Below are positions 34,577 to 46,069 of a stretch of DNA of 64,000 bases, piece by piece; within the stretch, counting starts at the first letter, position 1, and every line of letters starts with the position of its first letter. Position numbers and translations under genes: made by a program. This DNA comes from Phycomyces nitens (Eukaryota > Mucoromycota > Mucoromycetes > Mucorales > Phycomycetaceae). The stretch spans positions 6,200,001 to 6,264,000 of the forward strand of contig JAHRBC010000001.1 in NCBI GenBank assembly GCA_022702545.1, in the 5' to 3' direction. A model generated the notes under the pieces. It had not been told where the DNA came from, made no database searches, and saw only the letters and a program-made list of their open reading frames with translations.

Positions 34577-36700
34577 CACTGCAAAAACTGTGGGGTAAAA
34601 CCATGTATATAACCAGAAATAAATAGGGGAAAAGTTTAGGTTTTCAGGGGAGAACAGAATACTACGAGTATGGGAGTAAGCAAGGTTTCTCCTGGGCTCA
34701 AAGTCGAATCTCATACAGGTGCAAAGTTGAAAACTTTTGGGAGAGTAGGGTTCGTTAGCTTTTTCTGCATATAGATTTTTGGTGTTTACCAGATTTTTGT
34801 GCTTAAAACTATGTTTTTAGTGTAATAGATTATGTGTTTATAAATTGAAAAGACGATTACACACAGCAAATAAAGTTGGGGAGAAGCTGGCTTTCTCCAT
34901 GGTATCAAGGATATCCTCAAGCAATTAACCAATCATCGAATACTATTACTGTGCAATCAAGCATAGAATGATCCCCCCCATTGTTTTATACCCCGTACTT
35001 ATTAGGTTTATGGTTTATATTTGTGTTTATTGGAAAGAATAGAATGGTTCTGTACACAAGCTCTAATACTATTACTGTTTATCCTTGCCGCTTCTACCGG
35101 CCTACTTGATACTACTTGGATCGGGTGCTTCACTACTGAACAATACCTGAAAATAGGGACCGACGGCGATTTGGGTGGTTGCGGCAGTATTCTAATACAA
35201 TAAAAGTTATATTAGTGACATATATTCAAGAGTGCGGGTGTTGTTCAAGATGCGAGGTATTTTATACTTACATTGTAAGGGATGGATAAGAACGGACAAA
35301 GTGGGGCTGAGTTGTGCGGCATGGCATGGCATCTTGTATGATTAGATTGACTAGAGATGGGGTAAAGTAAATTAGTATGGGTGAATTGGGTAATAGAATA
35401 ATCGATTTACATACCAGAAACAGAGTTGACAATTAAGTAGAGGGATGTTACGTGATGACCAACAATAGATTCTTATTAAGAGTATAGAACAATATTAGTA
35501 AATAGCCAGAATAATATTATGGAAAGAGATAAAGACCAAGAAAAGGCATTACCATTATGATAACCAGTCGTAGATGATGAAGGGGCCAGATGGGGTGGAC
35601 AGTGATGGCGGCGGTCTATAGTAGAATAAGAAACATTAAAGGAGAAAATAGTTTGACACGAAGAGTTTTTACCAAGCCACCAATGACGATACCATATAAT
35701 AGACCGTTTGAGTAGAGGAGGTCTATAAGATAAAAAGAGAGAATCAGAATAGTGTTATGGAAAGTATAAAGACTAAGAGACAGCATTACCATTATGATAA
35801 CAGTTGAGGATGATGGGGAAGCCAGATGGGGTGATTGATGGCGGCGGTCTATAGTAGAATAAGAAACGTTAGAGGATAAAATAGTTTGACACGAAAATAT
35901 TTTTTACCAAGCCACCAATGACGATACCATATAATAGACCGTTTGAGTAGAGGAGGTCTATAAGATAAAAAGAGAGAATCAGAATAGTGTTATGGAAAGT
36001 ATAAAGACTAAGAGACAGCATTACCATTATGATAACAGTTGAGGATGATGGGGAAGCCAGATGGGGTGATTGATGGCGGCGGTCTACAGTAGAATAAGAA
36101 ACGTTAAAGGGGAAAATTATTTGACACGATTTTTTACCATGCCACTGATGACCATACCATATAATAGGCGTGTGAACGAAATATGTCTATAAAATAAAAA
36201 GAGAGAATAACAATAATATTATAGAAAAGTATAGACCAAGAAATGGCATTACCATTATGATAACAAGTTGTAGATGATGGAAGAGATGGACAGGGTGTGA
36301 TGGGGGTGACCCAAGTAGAATAAACAACGTTGGACAAAAAAGTTTGACACCAAAAGGTTCTTTTTACCATGACACTGATGACGATACCAATATAATAGAC
36401 TGTGTGAGTGGCGGAAGGCTATAAGATAAAAAGAGAGGATCAGAATAATATTATAAAAAATATAAAGACCAAAAAAAGATATTACCATTATGATTACAAT
36501 CGTACATGAAGGAAGAGGTAGATGGGGTGATTGGTGGTGTGGTCTACAATAAAATAAGCAACGTTAGAATAGAAAATCGTTTGACACAAAAAGATTTTTT
36601 AGCCCAATATTGATGATTGAACCATATAATAAAGCTGTGTGAGTTGAGGAGGTCTATAAAATAAAAAAAGAGAGTCAGGATAATTTGCGAGATGCTAAAG
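34577..36700 (-). repeat. ~232-bp tandem repeats made of exon-intron pairs (D)
   Basis: Units of 229-235 bp recur with GTCTATAA marks at 35721, 35956, 36185, ~36417 and 36652. On the minus strand each unit reads as exon A (50 nt; e.g. 35673-35722), a ~59-nt GT-AG intron, exon B (~59-63 nt), and a ~67-nt GT-AG intron. Single-copy exons follow to the left, including 35272-35332 and 35147-35191. These two match E exons 53480-53535 and 53355-53399 with mostly synonymous differences in the frames PLCPFLSIPYN and TTQIAVGPYFQ. An upstream exon near 35410-35465 has stops in D but is open in E. This looks like a decaying spliced gene divergent from the accessory gene. Confidence 0.55.
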
Positions 36701-36998
36701 GCACATTCAACTGACCACAGATTGTTTGGATGAGCAATGCAGGCAGGATGTATTGGAATGAGCGCATGTTTATAAAGAAGCCGCCGATTTTTAGTGTAAA
36801 GAGGTGTAAAAAAGAAAGAAAAAATGGGCCCGGATATAGGAAACGAGGGAAAGGAAAAAGAGCAAAAAGAAAAGAATACAAGGATATATAATTTGAAACA
36901 GAGACATAATAGGTGTAATGGATAGAATCTAAAAACAAATGGAGCCATTCATTAGTGTGTACAAGAAGTGTTTGGATCCGCTCATCAAACTCTTTTTT

Positions 36999-37006
36999 TA
37001 TAAATA
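36999..37006 (+). promoter_or_regulatory. TATA box of D accessory gene
   Basis: TATAAATA 177 bp before the accessory ATG; element E has the same octamer at 54511-54518, 196 bp before its ATG, within otherwise diverged sequence. Confidence 0.45.
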
Positions 37007-37182
37007 CTCTGTATTTTATATTCTCAAAGGCCTGTTCACACACAACACACCCTTCTGCTTCCCAAAACCTTTCAATAAAACAAATATCAATTGTATGTAT
37101 AAGACATTACATATTTTATATGAGATCCCATGAAATAAAGACAATTAACAATTGAAAATTATTATTTGATATTTTGTAGATT

Positions 37183-38410
37183 ATGGCAAACAGACGTGCA
37201 ATTGCTCCTCGAACAACCGACGAGTTCAGGGAATTGATGGACAGATTGACCAGTGTGGAGGCTGGTTTGTCCAATGTGACTGGAGAGGTGCGTTCTGTTG
37301 GCACCAGGCTAGCCACCATGGACACCAGGCTTGGTGTTATCATCCAAGATGGTGCCAGTACCATTGCCATCTTGGATGGTTTTGGAAATGTCCCTGGGGC
37401 AACTTCTTCTGCCCCCGTTGCTGCTGCTTCCGTTGCTGCTGCCCCCATTGTTGCTGCCCTCATTGTTGCTGCTCCCGTTGCTGCTGCTCCTCTCTCCCCC
37501 ACTGTGGTTGCACTTGCTGCGTTTGAAGCTCCTCAAATGCAGGAAACCAACCGCGCGTATGTGAGTATATACTATTGAAATATATTGCTAGTCTAATACC
37601 TTCTAAAAATATATTAGGGCTTCATCAGACGCTACCTGAAGACCCAAAACTTCAGGTCCAACAACCCAGACTTGGTTGAGGCTAACAACCGAAAGCCTAG
37701 CTGGAGAACGGACGTGGCCTTTAACGAGAGTCCCAACAAAGAGTTGGTACTCGAGATAATGGCCTATCTCCAGCCAAGGTTTCTCGAGTCTGGGTTGAGG
37801 TACCCTGACCTCCGCCGGTGTATATACACCAACTTCAATGGAAGGCGGACTCAGGAGAAGAAGTCTTTTGAGAAGCGAGCAGAAGCGAATGCTCGCTCAA
37901 GAAGAAATGGCCGTCAGGCGGACGTGAGTTATTATTTTTATTATGAAAAGGATTCCTATTAACTCAATTGACAATCATATATTTCATCAGCATCTCACTC
38001 GCCGCCGGGAGGCATACTCCAATAACAAGGCGGCGATTGACCAAGAAATGGACCGGGACTGCAGCAATCTCATCCAAAAGGCAGCAATGTCTGAGGGTGA
38101 GTCTGACGATGAGGGAGCGATGCTTCGTTCGGGCGTCGCATCCTCACTGCGCGCCCAAGCTGGCGAAGCGACGAGGTAAATAAATTCGCAAAGAATATTG
38201 TTTATTATTTTTATAGAATACTAATGAATATTTTAGTTCAATCATTTCCTTGAACTCGTCGATGACTACGTGCTTGCCGGCTTGGGAACAAGACATCGTC
38301 AGATGCTTCGTCGAAAGTTTGGCCGCGTCGACGAAGTAGCAGTCCCGGAGGGAATGGTCCCTCCCCACCTGAATGGGCCGTTAGAAATTAAAAAAATTAA
38401 AAAAAAATAA
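37183..38410 (+). pseudogene. Accessory gene of CACTA element D
   Basis: Exons 37183-37560 (378 nt), 37618-37923 (306 nt), 37991-38175 (185 nt) and 38237-38410 (174 nt). Exon 1 has a coiled-coil-like start (TTDEFRELMDRLTSVEAGLS) and an Ala/Pro/Val-rich low-complexity tail with repeated GTTGCTGCT-type codons. Exon 2 is the 102-codon block, with SPNKELVLEIMAYL and the basic NARSRRNGR. Exon 3 is one base short compared with E (186): IQKAAMSEGESDDE is in frame, but R-P-S-W-R-S-D-E at its end is in the next frame. Exon 4 reads FNHFLELVDDYV. A single base lesion near 38115-38140 would explain this. The product has no assigned function. Confidence 0.8.
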
Positions 38411-38535
38411 AAAAACCTCATCTTTGCTCCTCTCATGCACTCAATCCTAAAGACTCATTCAAATCCTATACTTGTTTATTTTATTCTGGTATGCAATCTT
38501 GTTTAAAAATGAGTAAAGACATATTTTATTAAAAC

Positions 38536-41500
38536 TTAAGCATATATTTTTTTAGGTAAAGGGATAACCAGTATCTTCTTTACATTATTTTGGGTCATAT
38601 GTTCAGCCAGTGCTACTTCTAACAGAATGCGATGTACAGGCACAATACTGTGGTAGTTGGCTGGAGAAAATTGTGGCCTACAAATGTCAACACTTTCATG
38701 TTCTCTTGTACGCTCGGAATCAAAGACAAACCAGCGAACGTACGCGAAAACATGTTGCTTATTGTGATGACGATTTAGTCGGCCATGAGACATAGGGGGC
38801 ATAGACTGGGAATGGACAAACATATATTGAATCTCGCCTGTGTACGCAGTCGGATTTTCGTCGTCATTTCCAGAGAACAGAGCTTGAACATAAGAACCAT
38901 GACCGACAGTACCCTTCTTGCCTTTGTATGACTGGCCAAGGAGATCGATAGACGCGATCTTGCATATTTGGTTGTCAACAAAATACGGCGAAGATGAGGC
39001 ATGTCGGTAATCCACTAAATCTGGCTTTGCATATACGAGCTTATAGTGTTCCAAGAGATAGGGATATTCAAGGTCGTTCATTGATTCATACGGTTTCATA
39101 GAGAGTGGCAACGCAGAAGGAGGGAGAGGTTCGTTGCCTTTGATAGAGAGTAGATTCATAGAGGCTTGCATAAATGCTCTCAACCGGAAAGGGCCTTGAG
39201 ACATGGCATAGGAGGGGGCATAGGAGGAGGCATGGGAGGAGGCATGGGATGGGGCATAGGATGGGGCATAGGAGGAGGAGGTAAGCTTGGACATAAAGGG
39301 GCGGAAGGGGGTTTGACTGGGACATTGAAGAACAGAAGATACATAATCGCCCTTGTATGCATCATTAATAAAGTTCTTCATGTAGGTGGACTCAAAGCCG
39401 TCTCGTCTGTTGGTCTTGATGTTTTTTAACAATCCATTGTATCTCTCAAATGAAAACAGCCAATAACCATACACTGGTCCAAAATCACGAATAATGGTAT
39501 GAAGATGAAGGTGTAGGTGCATGTTACAAGTGAGAAGATTCGCAGGATATAGGGACTGACATCTTCGACCGAACGTTTCCAGGAAATCGTGGGCATCGGT
39601 TGCCTCGGAAAACGAGATTGCTGGCTTGACCAAAAGGCGGCAGGCATCAACGAAGCTGATCCAGTTGTTGAAGTTGTCAGGAGGGAGCACACCTTTCAAC
39701 AGGACTGGAGAGTATACGAGGACCCAGGACTTCCACTCGTCTGCTTTCATGTAGGAAAAGCCTTTTCCGATCTTGCCTTTGAGGACAGCATAATCGGCCG
39801 GCAGAACCATAGACTCGGCAGTCTTTTGCATGGCAGCAAGATCACGGTCTGTGATCAGGCCATCGTCAATCCACCTCTCGACCATTCGCTTGGCCGTACC
39901 CAAGAAGAGATTGTGCATGGGATCAATGATCGTGCAGCGAACAACGTCAAAGTATCCAAGGCGATGCAACTGGGACCATCGAACGCCATTTTCGATTTCC
40001 AGCTGATGCCTTTCTGAGGGCGTACTGGCACTCTTCCACACCTCAGCATGCAACCGATTTTCGACACCACTGCGAAGGGACCACTGTGCAGAGTCGAAGC
40101 CACGAAAGTCAACGCTGTTTGTTCCGTCCAAACGAGAGAAACCACGACTACACTTGAAGCATGCATGGGTGCTGTTGTGGGAAGTAAACCCACTCGTCTT
40201 TCTGGCAGCTGGAATGTCGCACGCCACCATAAACAACGCAGCACGGACGGTAACACCTGATGAACACTCGGCAGTTCGCATCTTCACACCAACGTACAGC
40301 TCTTCCAAATCGTCCACCAACGGCTTGAGATAGTGGTTGATCTCGTCAGATTTTGGTTCCTTGGGCCCAGGCATAAGTCCAACAAGAATGATGTTCTCTG
40401 CCTTGAATCGCTCAGCCCTAGGAAGATTGTTGACGGCCAAGTAGATCGCACCACAGGAATAGGTCACCCCATCGAACAGCTGGAACCAGTCAACGTTCAA
40501 TGTCAGCATGAGAGAACGTGGGTCTTGGACGAAAAAAACACCATTCGAGTCCTTGAGCTCCTTCCACATGGCGCCGTCGTACACATCGCACATCGTGTCT
40601 TCGACCTTCAGCTCCTTGTTCCAATGGCGGATTCTTGCTTCGAAATCTGGGCGGAGGAAAAACACTCTCAACGCCTGCTTGACAGAATGGTAGTTGTATT
40701 GGCGTCTGGCTACCAAAGCACCTGATGATGACACCTTCATCAACTGGGAATCGCAAGAGGAACGTGCTCCTGGCTTCTGGAAATCACACCGAAGGGGAAC
40801 AGACCCAGCTTCCTCGTACACCTTGTGACAATCCTGGCACACAACAGATTTCCTTATTCCTTGGGACATGGCTGAAAATCCTGTCATGCGCTGCAGACCA
40901 AGCAGGCTTGTGGGCAGTTGGAAATCTTGATCATAGATTGTCAAGAGCTTGTTGACAAACTCGATCAAGACAACGGCGCCCTTGTCAACCACATAACGGG
41001 ATGCAAACAGGACAACAGAAATGGCGATGAACCTGTGCACTGGGTTTTCAGGCATTTGGGGGAGGCAAAAGGATCTATTTTAAAATGGAAAATATTAACA
41101 CCCAATTTTTTAGGCTTTTTCTCTATTTAACACTGACCTTCACCATCCAACTCCTCAACTTCGATCTCTTCCAAATCGCCCTCGTCGTCATCATCACCAC
41201 CGTTCATCTCTATCTCATCGGCATCGGCATCAGCATCGGCATCGACATTAGCCTCATTGTCAGCACCAATTTCGCCATGATCGGCAAAAGGATCGGCTTC
41301 CAAAAACGGCGAGTTCTCCTGATCACCAAGTACATCTGAGGGCCCGACTTTATGGAACAAGGTAGCCAGATATAGAATATAGTAGTTATTTAGTTTCTGT
41401 TGCTATGCCAATAAATAATCCTTACGTTCAAAATCAACATCTATCATATTGCGTTGAGAGGAGATTTCTAGTAAAATATATTATGATACAATTCATAGAG

Positions 41501-41668
41501 TGTTTACAAAAGTAACTTGCCCCTTTCGCAATTTTCAAGACGCTCTAATCTTGCTCTCTTTGCATGACGTTGAGCAGTCAGTTTCTGGACAAGACTGTAA
41601 CCATTCTTGCTTGTACTGCATCTAGGGCAAAAGCACTTCTCATTGTAGACATCGGAAGTAGAAGACAT
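38536..41668 (-). CDS. Tnp2/Plavaka-type transposase of element D
   Basis: The main exon has an 839-codon open frame from ATG 41055 to 38536. It contains a Cys cluster (VCQDCHKVY ... RCDF ... CDSQL), VGLMPGPKEPKSDEINHYL, CDIPAARKTSGFTSH, IIDPMHNLFLGTAKRM and a C-terminus PLPKKIYA. Upstream minus-strand exons are 41138-41347 (acidic, with repeated Asp-Ala) and one starting at ATG 41668 with C-x-C-x2-C ... LTAQRH. Joining them to the main exon (acceptor at 41075) leaves the frame one base off relative to E, just before MPEN. So either translation starts at 41055 or a base is missing in the C5/A3 run at 41056-41064. A Ser/Tyr/Ala/Pro repeat near 39215-39285 is extra relative to the other families. 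Confidence 0.85.
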
Positions 41669-41911
41669 GGTATTTGTGTATTGAAGTTTAAACAAAAAGG
41701 AAACAAGTGTTACATATGCTTTATTTGCTACGGTTTTATAAGAGTATAAAAATATTATCTCCTGTTCTTTATATCCGAGCCAATTAAATACAATAAAACA
41801 ATATTTTCAAGGTGATCACAAAAAAAACGTGTTGAGTTGCAAATTTGCTTCAGCTTTCTCCACGTTCTCAGTTAACTGTGCACAGTAGAATAGCCCACCG
41901 TTTTCCCAGTG

Positions 41912-42711
41912 ATAGGGGCGCGCAGGGGTTGGCTGGTCGAGAACTTCTTGTAATCGTACTTGTTGTCATAGACGGTGTCATCACTACCGTACCCTTCGTT
42001 CTCTGATTCAGTTCCATGCTCTCCTTCATCCGACCCATAAGACTCCGAGTCCGAATAATCCAGTGACTCACTATCGCTCTCACCGGTAGACTCCTCTCCT
42101 ACCCTCACCATGTTCACCTTGGCAGAAGCCTTCTTCTTCCTACCAAACATATACCTCAACCCGTCCTTGATGTCCTGGGCGGCAGGCTTGTCCAACGCCA
42201 ACCAATCGGCCATGGACAGTCCGGAGTCTAAGGTCTTGAGGCGGTCCCAGACTGCCTTCTTGCGCAGCTGTACCGGAAGCTTTCTTGGCGGTTTCCTTGT
42301 TCTCTTGGCCTTGACTACGACTGGATCGACTTGCATCGGCGTAACCACCGGTGCGGGCACGGGAAGCGGACGAGGAGCTGGGCCAGGGTGTGGCAACTGA
42401 TACCCCCTAGGGTCCGGAACTGGCCAGGGAACGAAGTTCGTTTCCTTCTCTTTGCCTTTTCGCTTGGCAACTGGGCCTGTCTCACTCAACGACGCCTCCG
42501 TCCTTGACCTCTTCTCAACCGTGAACATGGGCGCTGACTCAACCAAGTTCACCTTAGCCTCGATAGCCTTTTCTTCATTTCTCTCACCACCCTTCCATCA
42601 CCCTTCGGACATCATTTCATTTTTTATCGTATCTTTCGCCTCGTTCAAACCATTCGCACCATGGTTTACTCTCACATCCTGGGAGGATTTGAATTGGACG
42701 TCAGGGTTCCC
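41912..42711 (-). pseudogene. Ty3-L gag-pol junction region, protease side
   Basis: Minus-strand frame in the -1 phase relative to gag, overlapping its end, with one TGA at 42598-42600. It encodes a Pro/Val-rich linker (PRPLPVPAPVVTPMQV) and an acidic Ser/Asp/Glu segment, and stops where element D begins (41911). The region links the gag zinc knuckle to the protease. Confidence 0.75.
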
Positions 42712-42713
42712 AC

Positions 42714-43502
42714 TTACTGACGCCCACTGTCTTTTCCTGAAGACTCTGGCTGGTTCAACTTGGGACAATCAGGACGCTTGTGTCCTTCTTCACCACACCC
42801 AAAGCAAGTCATGACCCGACGTTGGAATTGGGGCTTGGTGTCGACCAGATGGATCTTGAGGGCCTTGAACTCCTTGGCCAGCTCGGAAAGAGCACCATGG
42901 ATAGAGTTACCGTCGGATTCGGACTTGACAGAGGGATACCTTGAAGATGGATGGAAATCGGGTTCTCCTGGCCTCTCGTACTTGTCCTCGATAAATTCGA
43001 ACTTTCTTGCCATAGCAACCAGATCTTCCCACTTGGTAGGGGTACCACGCTTCTCGACTTCATAGGCGATGTCTTTGTGTACGGCCCTCAGGAAGATGCG
43101 GATTTTCTGTGGCTCGCTCTCCAGTGCAACAAAACTGAACAATTCTTGCAAGCGCAGCGCAACATCGTTCACGGACTGAAACTCTCCTTGTCTCATGCTC
43201 TCCAGTTCTTGCCACCAGACGTCTTCCAGGTGCTTCGCCATGAACTGCTTTTTGAATGCTTCGCTGAACTCAGCCCAGGTACAAATCTTGGCCTCGTTGA
43301 CCAACCACCATCGCGCTGCGGACCCTTTGAAGTGAGTGGCGGCCACGAGCAGAGCTTCTTCGTCGTTGAGACCAACGGCACGGCGGATCCGGTCGAGATG
43401 CTTCAACCAGGTAATGGGCTCGGATTCTGGTCCACCAGTGAAAGATTCAGGTGACGCCAGAAACTTGGTGATTTGAGAACGGTTGACGGTAGGGGCAGAC
43501 AT
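42714..43502 (-). CDS. Ty3-L gag with CCHC zinc knuckle
   Basis: 262 codons from ATG 43502. The capsid region shows TWLKHLDRIRRAVGLNDEEA and WAEFSEAFKKQF, typical of the retrotransposon gag family. Near the C-terminus lies one zinc knuckle, CFGCGEEGHKRPDC (C-x2-C-x4-H-x4-C). The start is the first ATG after the primer-binding site. Pol follows in the -1 frame, so the Gag-Pol product would need a frameshift or a lesion has occurred. Confidence 0.93.
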   Translation of the reverse strand: MSAPTVNRSQITKFLASPESFTGGPESEPITWLKHLDRIRRAVGLNDEEALLVAATHFKGSAARWWLVNEAKICTWAEFSEAFKKQFMAKHLEDVWWQELESMRQGEFQSVNDVALRLQELFSFVALESEPQKIRIFLRAVHKDIAYEVEKRGTPTKWEDLVAMARKFEFIEDKYERPGEPDFHPSSRYPSVKSESDGNSIHGALSELAKEFKALKIHLVDTKPQFQRRVMTCFGCGEEGHKRPDCPKLNQPESSGKDSGRQ

Positions 43503-43555
43503 ATCGGTGATCACACACGGTTGTAGTTGTAAAAGAAATAGGATAAATAAAAGAT

Positions 43556-43572
43556 CCTCGGCACGACCTCCA
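43556..43572 (-). other. Primer-binding site of Ty3-L
   Basis: Read on the minus strand, TGGAGGTCGTGCCGAGG begins 3 nt inside the 5' LTR. It starts with TGG, the complement of a tRNA CCA end. The matching tRNA was not identified. Confidence 0.55.
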
Positions 43573-43575
43573 CTT

Positions 43576-44401
43576 TGACGCGTGTGTGTTTTGGTTGTGT
43601 GTGTATGAATAACCAAAGGTCAAAGAAAATAGAAATATTCGAAACAAAAACTAACAGTTCAACTTAGCCCCAAAATACTGGCAATTATTGAATGTTCAGA
43701 TGAATGAAACAAAGATTTCTTTCAAGACAGAAAATTGATCACAGAATAGATGTTGTTTATTGATTGAAAATAAGGTGTCTTTTATAGACAATCCTTTTAA
43801 ATAAAAATATGAGAAAATAAAATAAGGAAAAAACCACAACATAATGAATGAGTCATTTGTTGGGAAAAACGAGAGGATAGTAAAATAATAATAAGAGATT
43901 TGGATAAGAAGAAATAGGAAGAAAGGAAAATAGTAAAACTAGATGTGAATAGTACGGATCCGCGAATCAGAGAAGGAGAAAAGAGAAATAAAAGAGACAA
44001 GATGTTGGTTGGCGATTTCCAATGAATGACAAAAGAGGAAATGTAAGGAAGTGGTTGTTTAAATGTGATAGATGTTGACAGAAGGTTGAGGTGAGAAGGG
44101 TAAACGCAAGTTTGTACAAAGAACGAGGTAAAAACATCACTTGCGATTTTTCGTGTACATGCGTACATGAATAAGGTTTGGCGGGAAAATGCGACAGGCT
44201 TACCGACCCTCTCAACTACCCAAGGCACCAATTTCCAATGTCACGTGCTCCGTGACTTAGGCCAGGCCTTCCATGCCGGCCTTCCACCTTCCGACCATGC
44301 GGACCGGACCAAACTCCTGGGCCCTTCGGTCAGACTGGCCGGACTGGTCGGACCAAGGCGAGATTTGGGGTTCTGGCGATCACCCCACCACAACCGTGTC
44401 A
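43576..44401 (-). repeat. 5' LTR of Ty3-L (826 bp)
   Basis: Partner of 30155-30980 with the same length and about 99.8% identity by eye. Followed by ATAT and then the next LTR. Confidence 0.95.
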
Positions 44402-44405
44402 ATAT

Positions 44406-45592
44406 TGACGCGTGTTGAGTTTGTTGTGTGTGATAACGAGTCAGAAAATATATTAATTTGAATACCACTTCGTTGACAATAACGAGGGTGCGATAAAGAA
44501 TGAATATAACGGGGGTAAAACCGCGATTCAAAGACAGCAAGAGGACAAGAAAGGAAGAAGGTGAGAGAATAGAAAGAGATATATGAACTTCGCTCGGGAC
44601 AGTTAAATATATTCTTGGCAGCAACGGATACAAAGATAGGGATACAAAGAGAGAGAGAGAACTAGATAATTTCGCTCAGGACAATTAATCAAGTTGACAG
44701 CAAGGTACTGGGAAGTTACAAAATCAGGAAAAAGGGAAAAGGATGAAAAGAAAAATCAATCTTGGCACGAAGTATGTTTAGGAATTTCTATACAAGACAA
44801 TTCACTAATTCAGGGACGGAAAATAAGAGAGAGATAACTGATGATGTTTATTGATTGAATTTTTAGTCTCTTATATAGACTTCGTAAAATGTTACTTAGT
44901 GATAAATGGTGAATTGATTAATAATAAAATATAGGAATTGGGTGTGTAAATGAAAAATAGAACAGTATATGAGATAATGGATAAGAATAATAATGACTTT
45001 GGGGGAGAGGTATGAGATGATAAGACAAAATAAGATATGATAGTATGAGAAAATGGGATATACAGTGAAGGTGATAATATAAAAATGGAGGACAAATATG
45101 ATAAGAAAAAATGAGATATGAAAATGTGCAAAGACAATGTAGATATGAAGTATGAAGATATGGATAACAGTAATATGATAAAATGAGCAGTGTGAGAGAA
45201 AGGACAAAGATATGAAGGGGTATGAATAAAATGAAGTGCCGATGTGAGAGGGTGTAAAGAGGTAGATAACATGAAGAGAAAGATAAGTGCGCACAGACAG
45301 CAACGTGGGGAGAAGGGAAAGGAAGATAGATGACAAAAATAGTGTACAATGGATAAATGTGGAAATGGATAGGAGGGGTTTGAAATGAGAGCGAGGGTGA
45401 CAAATATGGAAAATCAAAGAAGTGCGGAAAAAAGGGAGATATGGGAAATAAGGTGACTTGCAAATGGAGAAAGGTGACGTTGCCAAGTTGATCAGGATGC
45501 TACGTCACACTTTCTAGCAGAGAAGGCCTTGGAAAAGTCACGTGAAATGGAGAGAAGTGGGCGAAGCTGAAAACCCTACAACACCCGTGTCA
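44406..45592 (-). repeat. Solo LTR Y (1187 bp) next to tRNA-His
   Basis: Ends TGACGCGTGTTGAG ... CACCCGTGTCA, related to the Ty3-L LTR ends but otherwise different. The 4-bp duplication ATAT lies at 44402-44405 and 45593-45596. Internal sequence is purine-rich on the plus strand. No internal retroelement genes are present. Its right edge lies 9 bp before the tRNA gene. Confidence 0.88.
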
Positions 45593-45601
45593 ATATATAT
45601 C

Positions 45602-45672
45602 GCCATGATAGTATAGTGGCAGTACGTCGCGTTGTGGCCGCGCTGACCCTGGTTCGATTCCAGGTCATGGCA
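45602..45672 (+). tRNA. tRNA-His (anticodon GTG)
   Basis: The acceptor arm pairs GCCATGA with TCATGGC, with discriminator A at 45672. A-box-like TAGTATAGTGG, anticodon loop TTGTGGC with GTG, T arm CCTGG-TTCGATT-CCAGG with B box GGTTCGATTCC. There is no intron. The sequence matches the general eukaryotic tRNA-His pattern. One pair at the top of the anticodon stem is a mismatch (T-C). It reads histidine codons CAC/CAT. Confidence 0.95.
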
Positions 45673-45674
45673 TA

Positions 45675-45681
45675 TTTTTTT
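45675..45681 (+). terminator. RNA polymerase III terminator
   Basis: Run of seven T directly after the tRNA-His gene. Confidence 0.85.
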
Positions 45682-45710
45682 AATTGTGATGTCGTTTTGG
45701 ATCTGGGTTG

Positions 45711-46022
45711 TGTCGTTCCTGATCTGGGATGGTCTTCCTTTTACTATAACAAAGCCAAAAGGTCAATCCCACTGGGGAAACAGGAGTATACGTAAAATCA
45801 AAGAGAGGATAAAAGATACTTTTTTATTGTTATGACTTTGGTTATCTTATATAGTTTTCTAACTAATACTGCGCATTATCTGCAGTAGCTATTATATGAT
45901 ATTTTAATAAAAGAAGAGACATTGTACTGCGGTTAATGCTCAGGACGATGTTACTGCGCGTAAAGAAGTACTGCGGTTAATCATCTTCAGATTTTATGGA
46001 TTCATCAAAATAATGTCCGACA
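45711..46022 (-). repeat. Solo LTR W (312 bp), same family as Ty3-A
   Basis: Reverse complement of the LTR at 51924-52235 and of equal length; begins 38 bp after the tRNA. Flanks GTTG and ATTG are similar but not equal. Partial copies of the same LTR end precede it (about 45690-45710) and follow it (46038-46069), so this spot was hit repeatedly. Confidence 0.88.
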
Positions 46023-46069
46023 ATTGTTCTTCCCATGCTGTCATTCCTGATCTGGGATGGTCTTCCTTT

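Larger units (their letters stand above)
34577..41911. mobile_element. CACTA-type element D, 7335 bp
   Basis: Target duplication ATA on both sides (34574-34576 and 41912-41914). Left end CACTGCAAAAACTGTGGGGT; right end read inward CACTGGGAAAACGGTGGGCT, with 16 of 20 positions equal. Contents from left: a minus-strand exon array (about 34900-36700), the accessory gene (+) and the transposase gene (-). The left subterminal sequence around 34990-35130 is nearly the same as 53190-53340 of element E, so D and E are sister families. Confidence 0.95.
30155..44401 (-). mobile_element. Ty3/Gypsy retrotransposon L, split by CACTA element D
   Basis: Two 826-bp LTRs (30155-30980 and 43576-44401) differ at only about two positions, both C/T or G/A. 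Read on the minus strand the order is 5' LTR, primer-binding site, gag, protease, reverse transcriptase, RNase H, integrase, polypurine tract (GCGAGGGGACCA next to 30981), 3' LTR. CACTA element D (34577-41911) is inserted between gag and protease. Flanks of 4-5 bp do not match (ACAAT and ATATT), so one side may have recombined. Without D the element is about 6.9 kb. Confidence 0.93.

Noticed and set aside
39166..39429. Plus-strand ORF with Gly/Met repeats
   Set aside because: Antisense shadow of the Ser-Tyr-Ala-Pro repeat in the D transposase.
42600..42716. Possible 39-nt intron (gtaagt...cccag) joining gag and pol of Ty3-L
   Set aside because: The join leads straight to a stop codon (ATG TGA), so it does not restore a frame.
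44892..45486. Long overlapping minus-strand ORFs rich in Ser, His, Ile and Phe
   Set aside because: They lie inside solo LTR Y in purine-rich sequence, which gives open frames on the other strand by composition; several frames are open at once.
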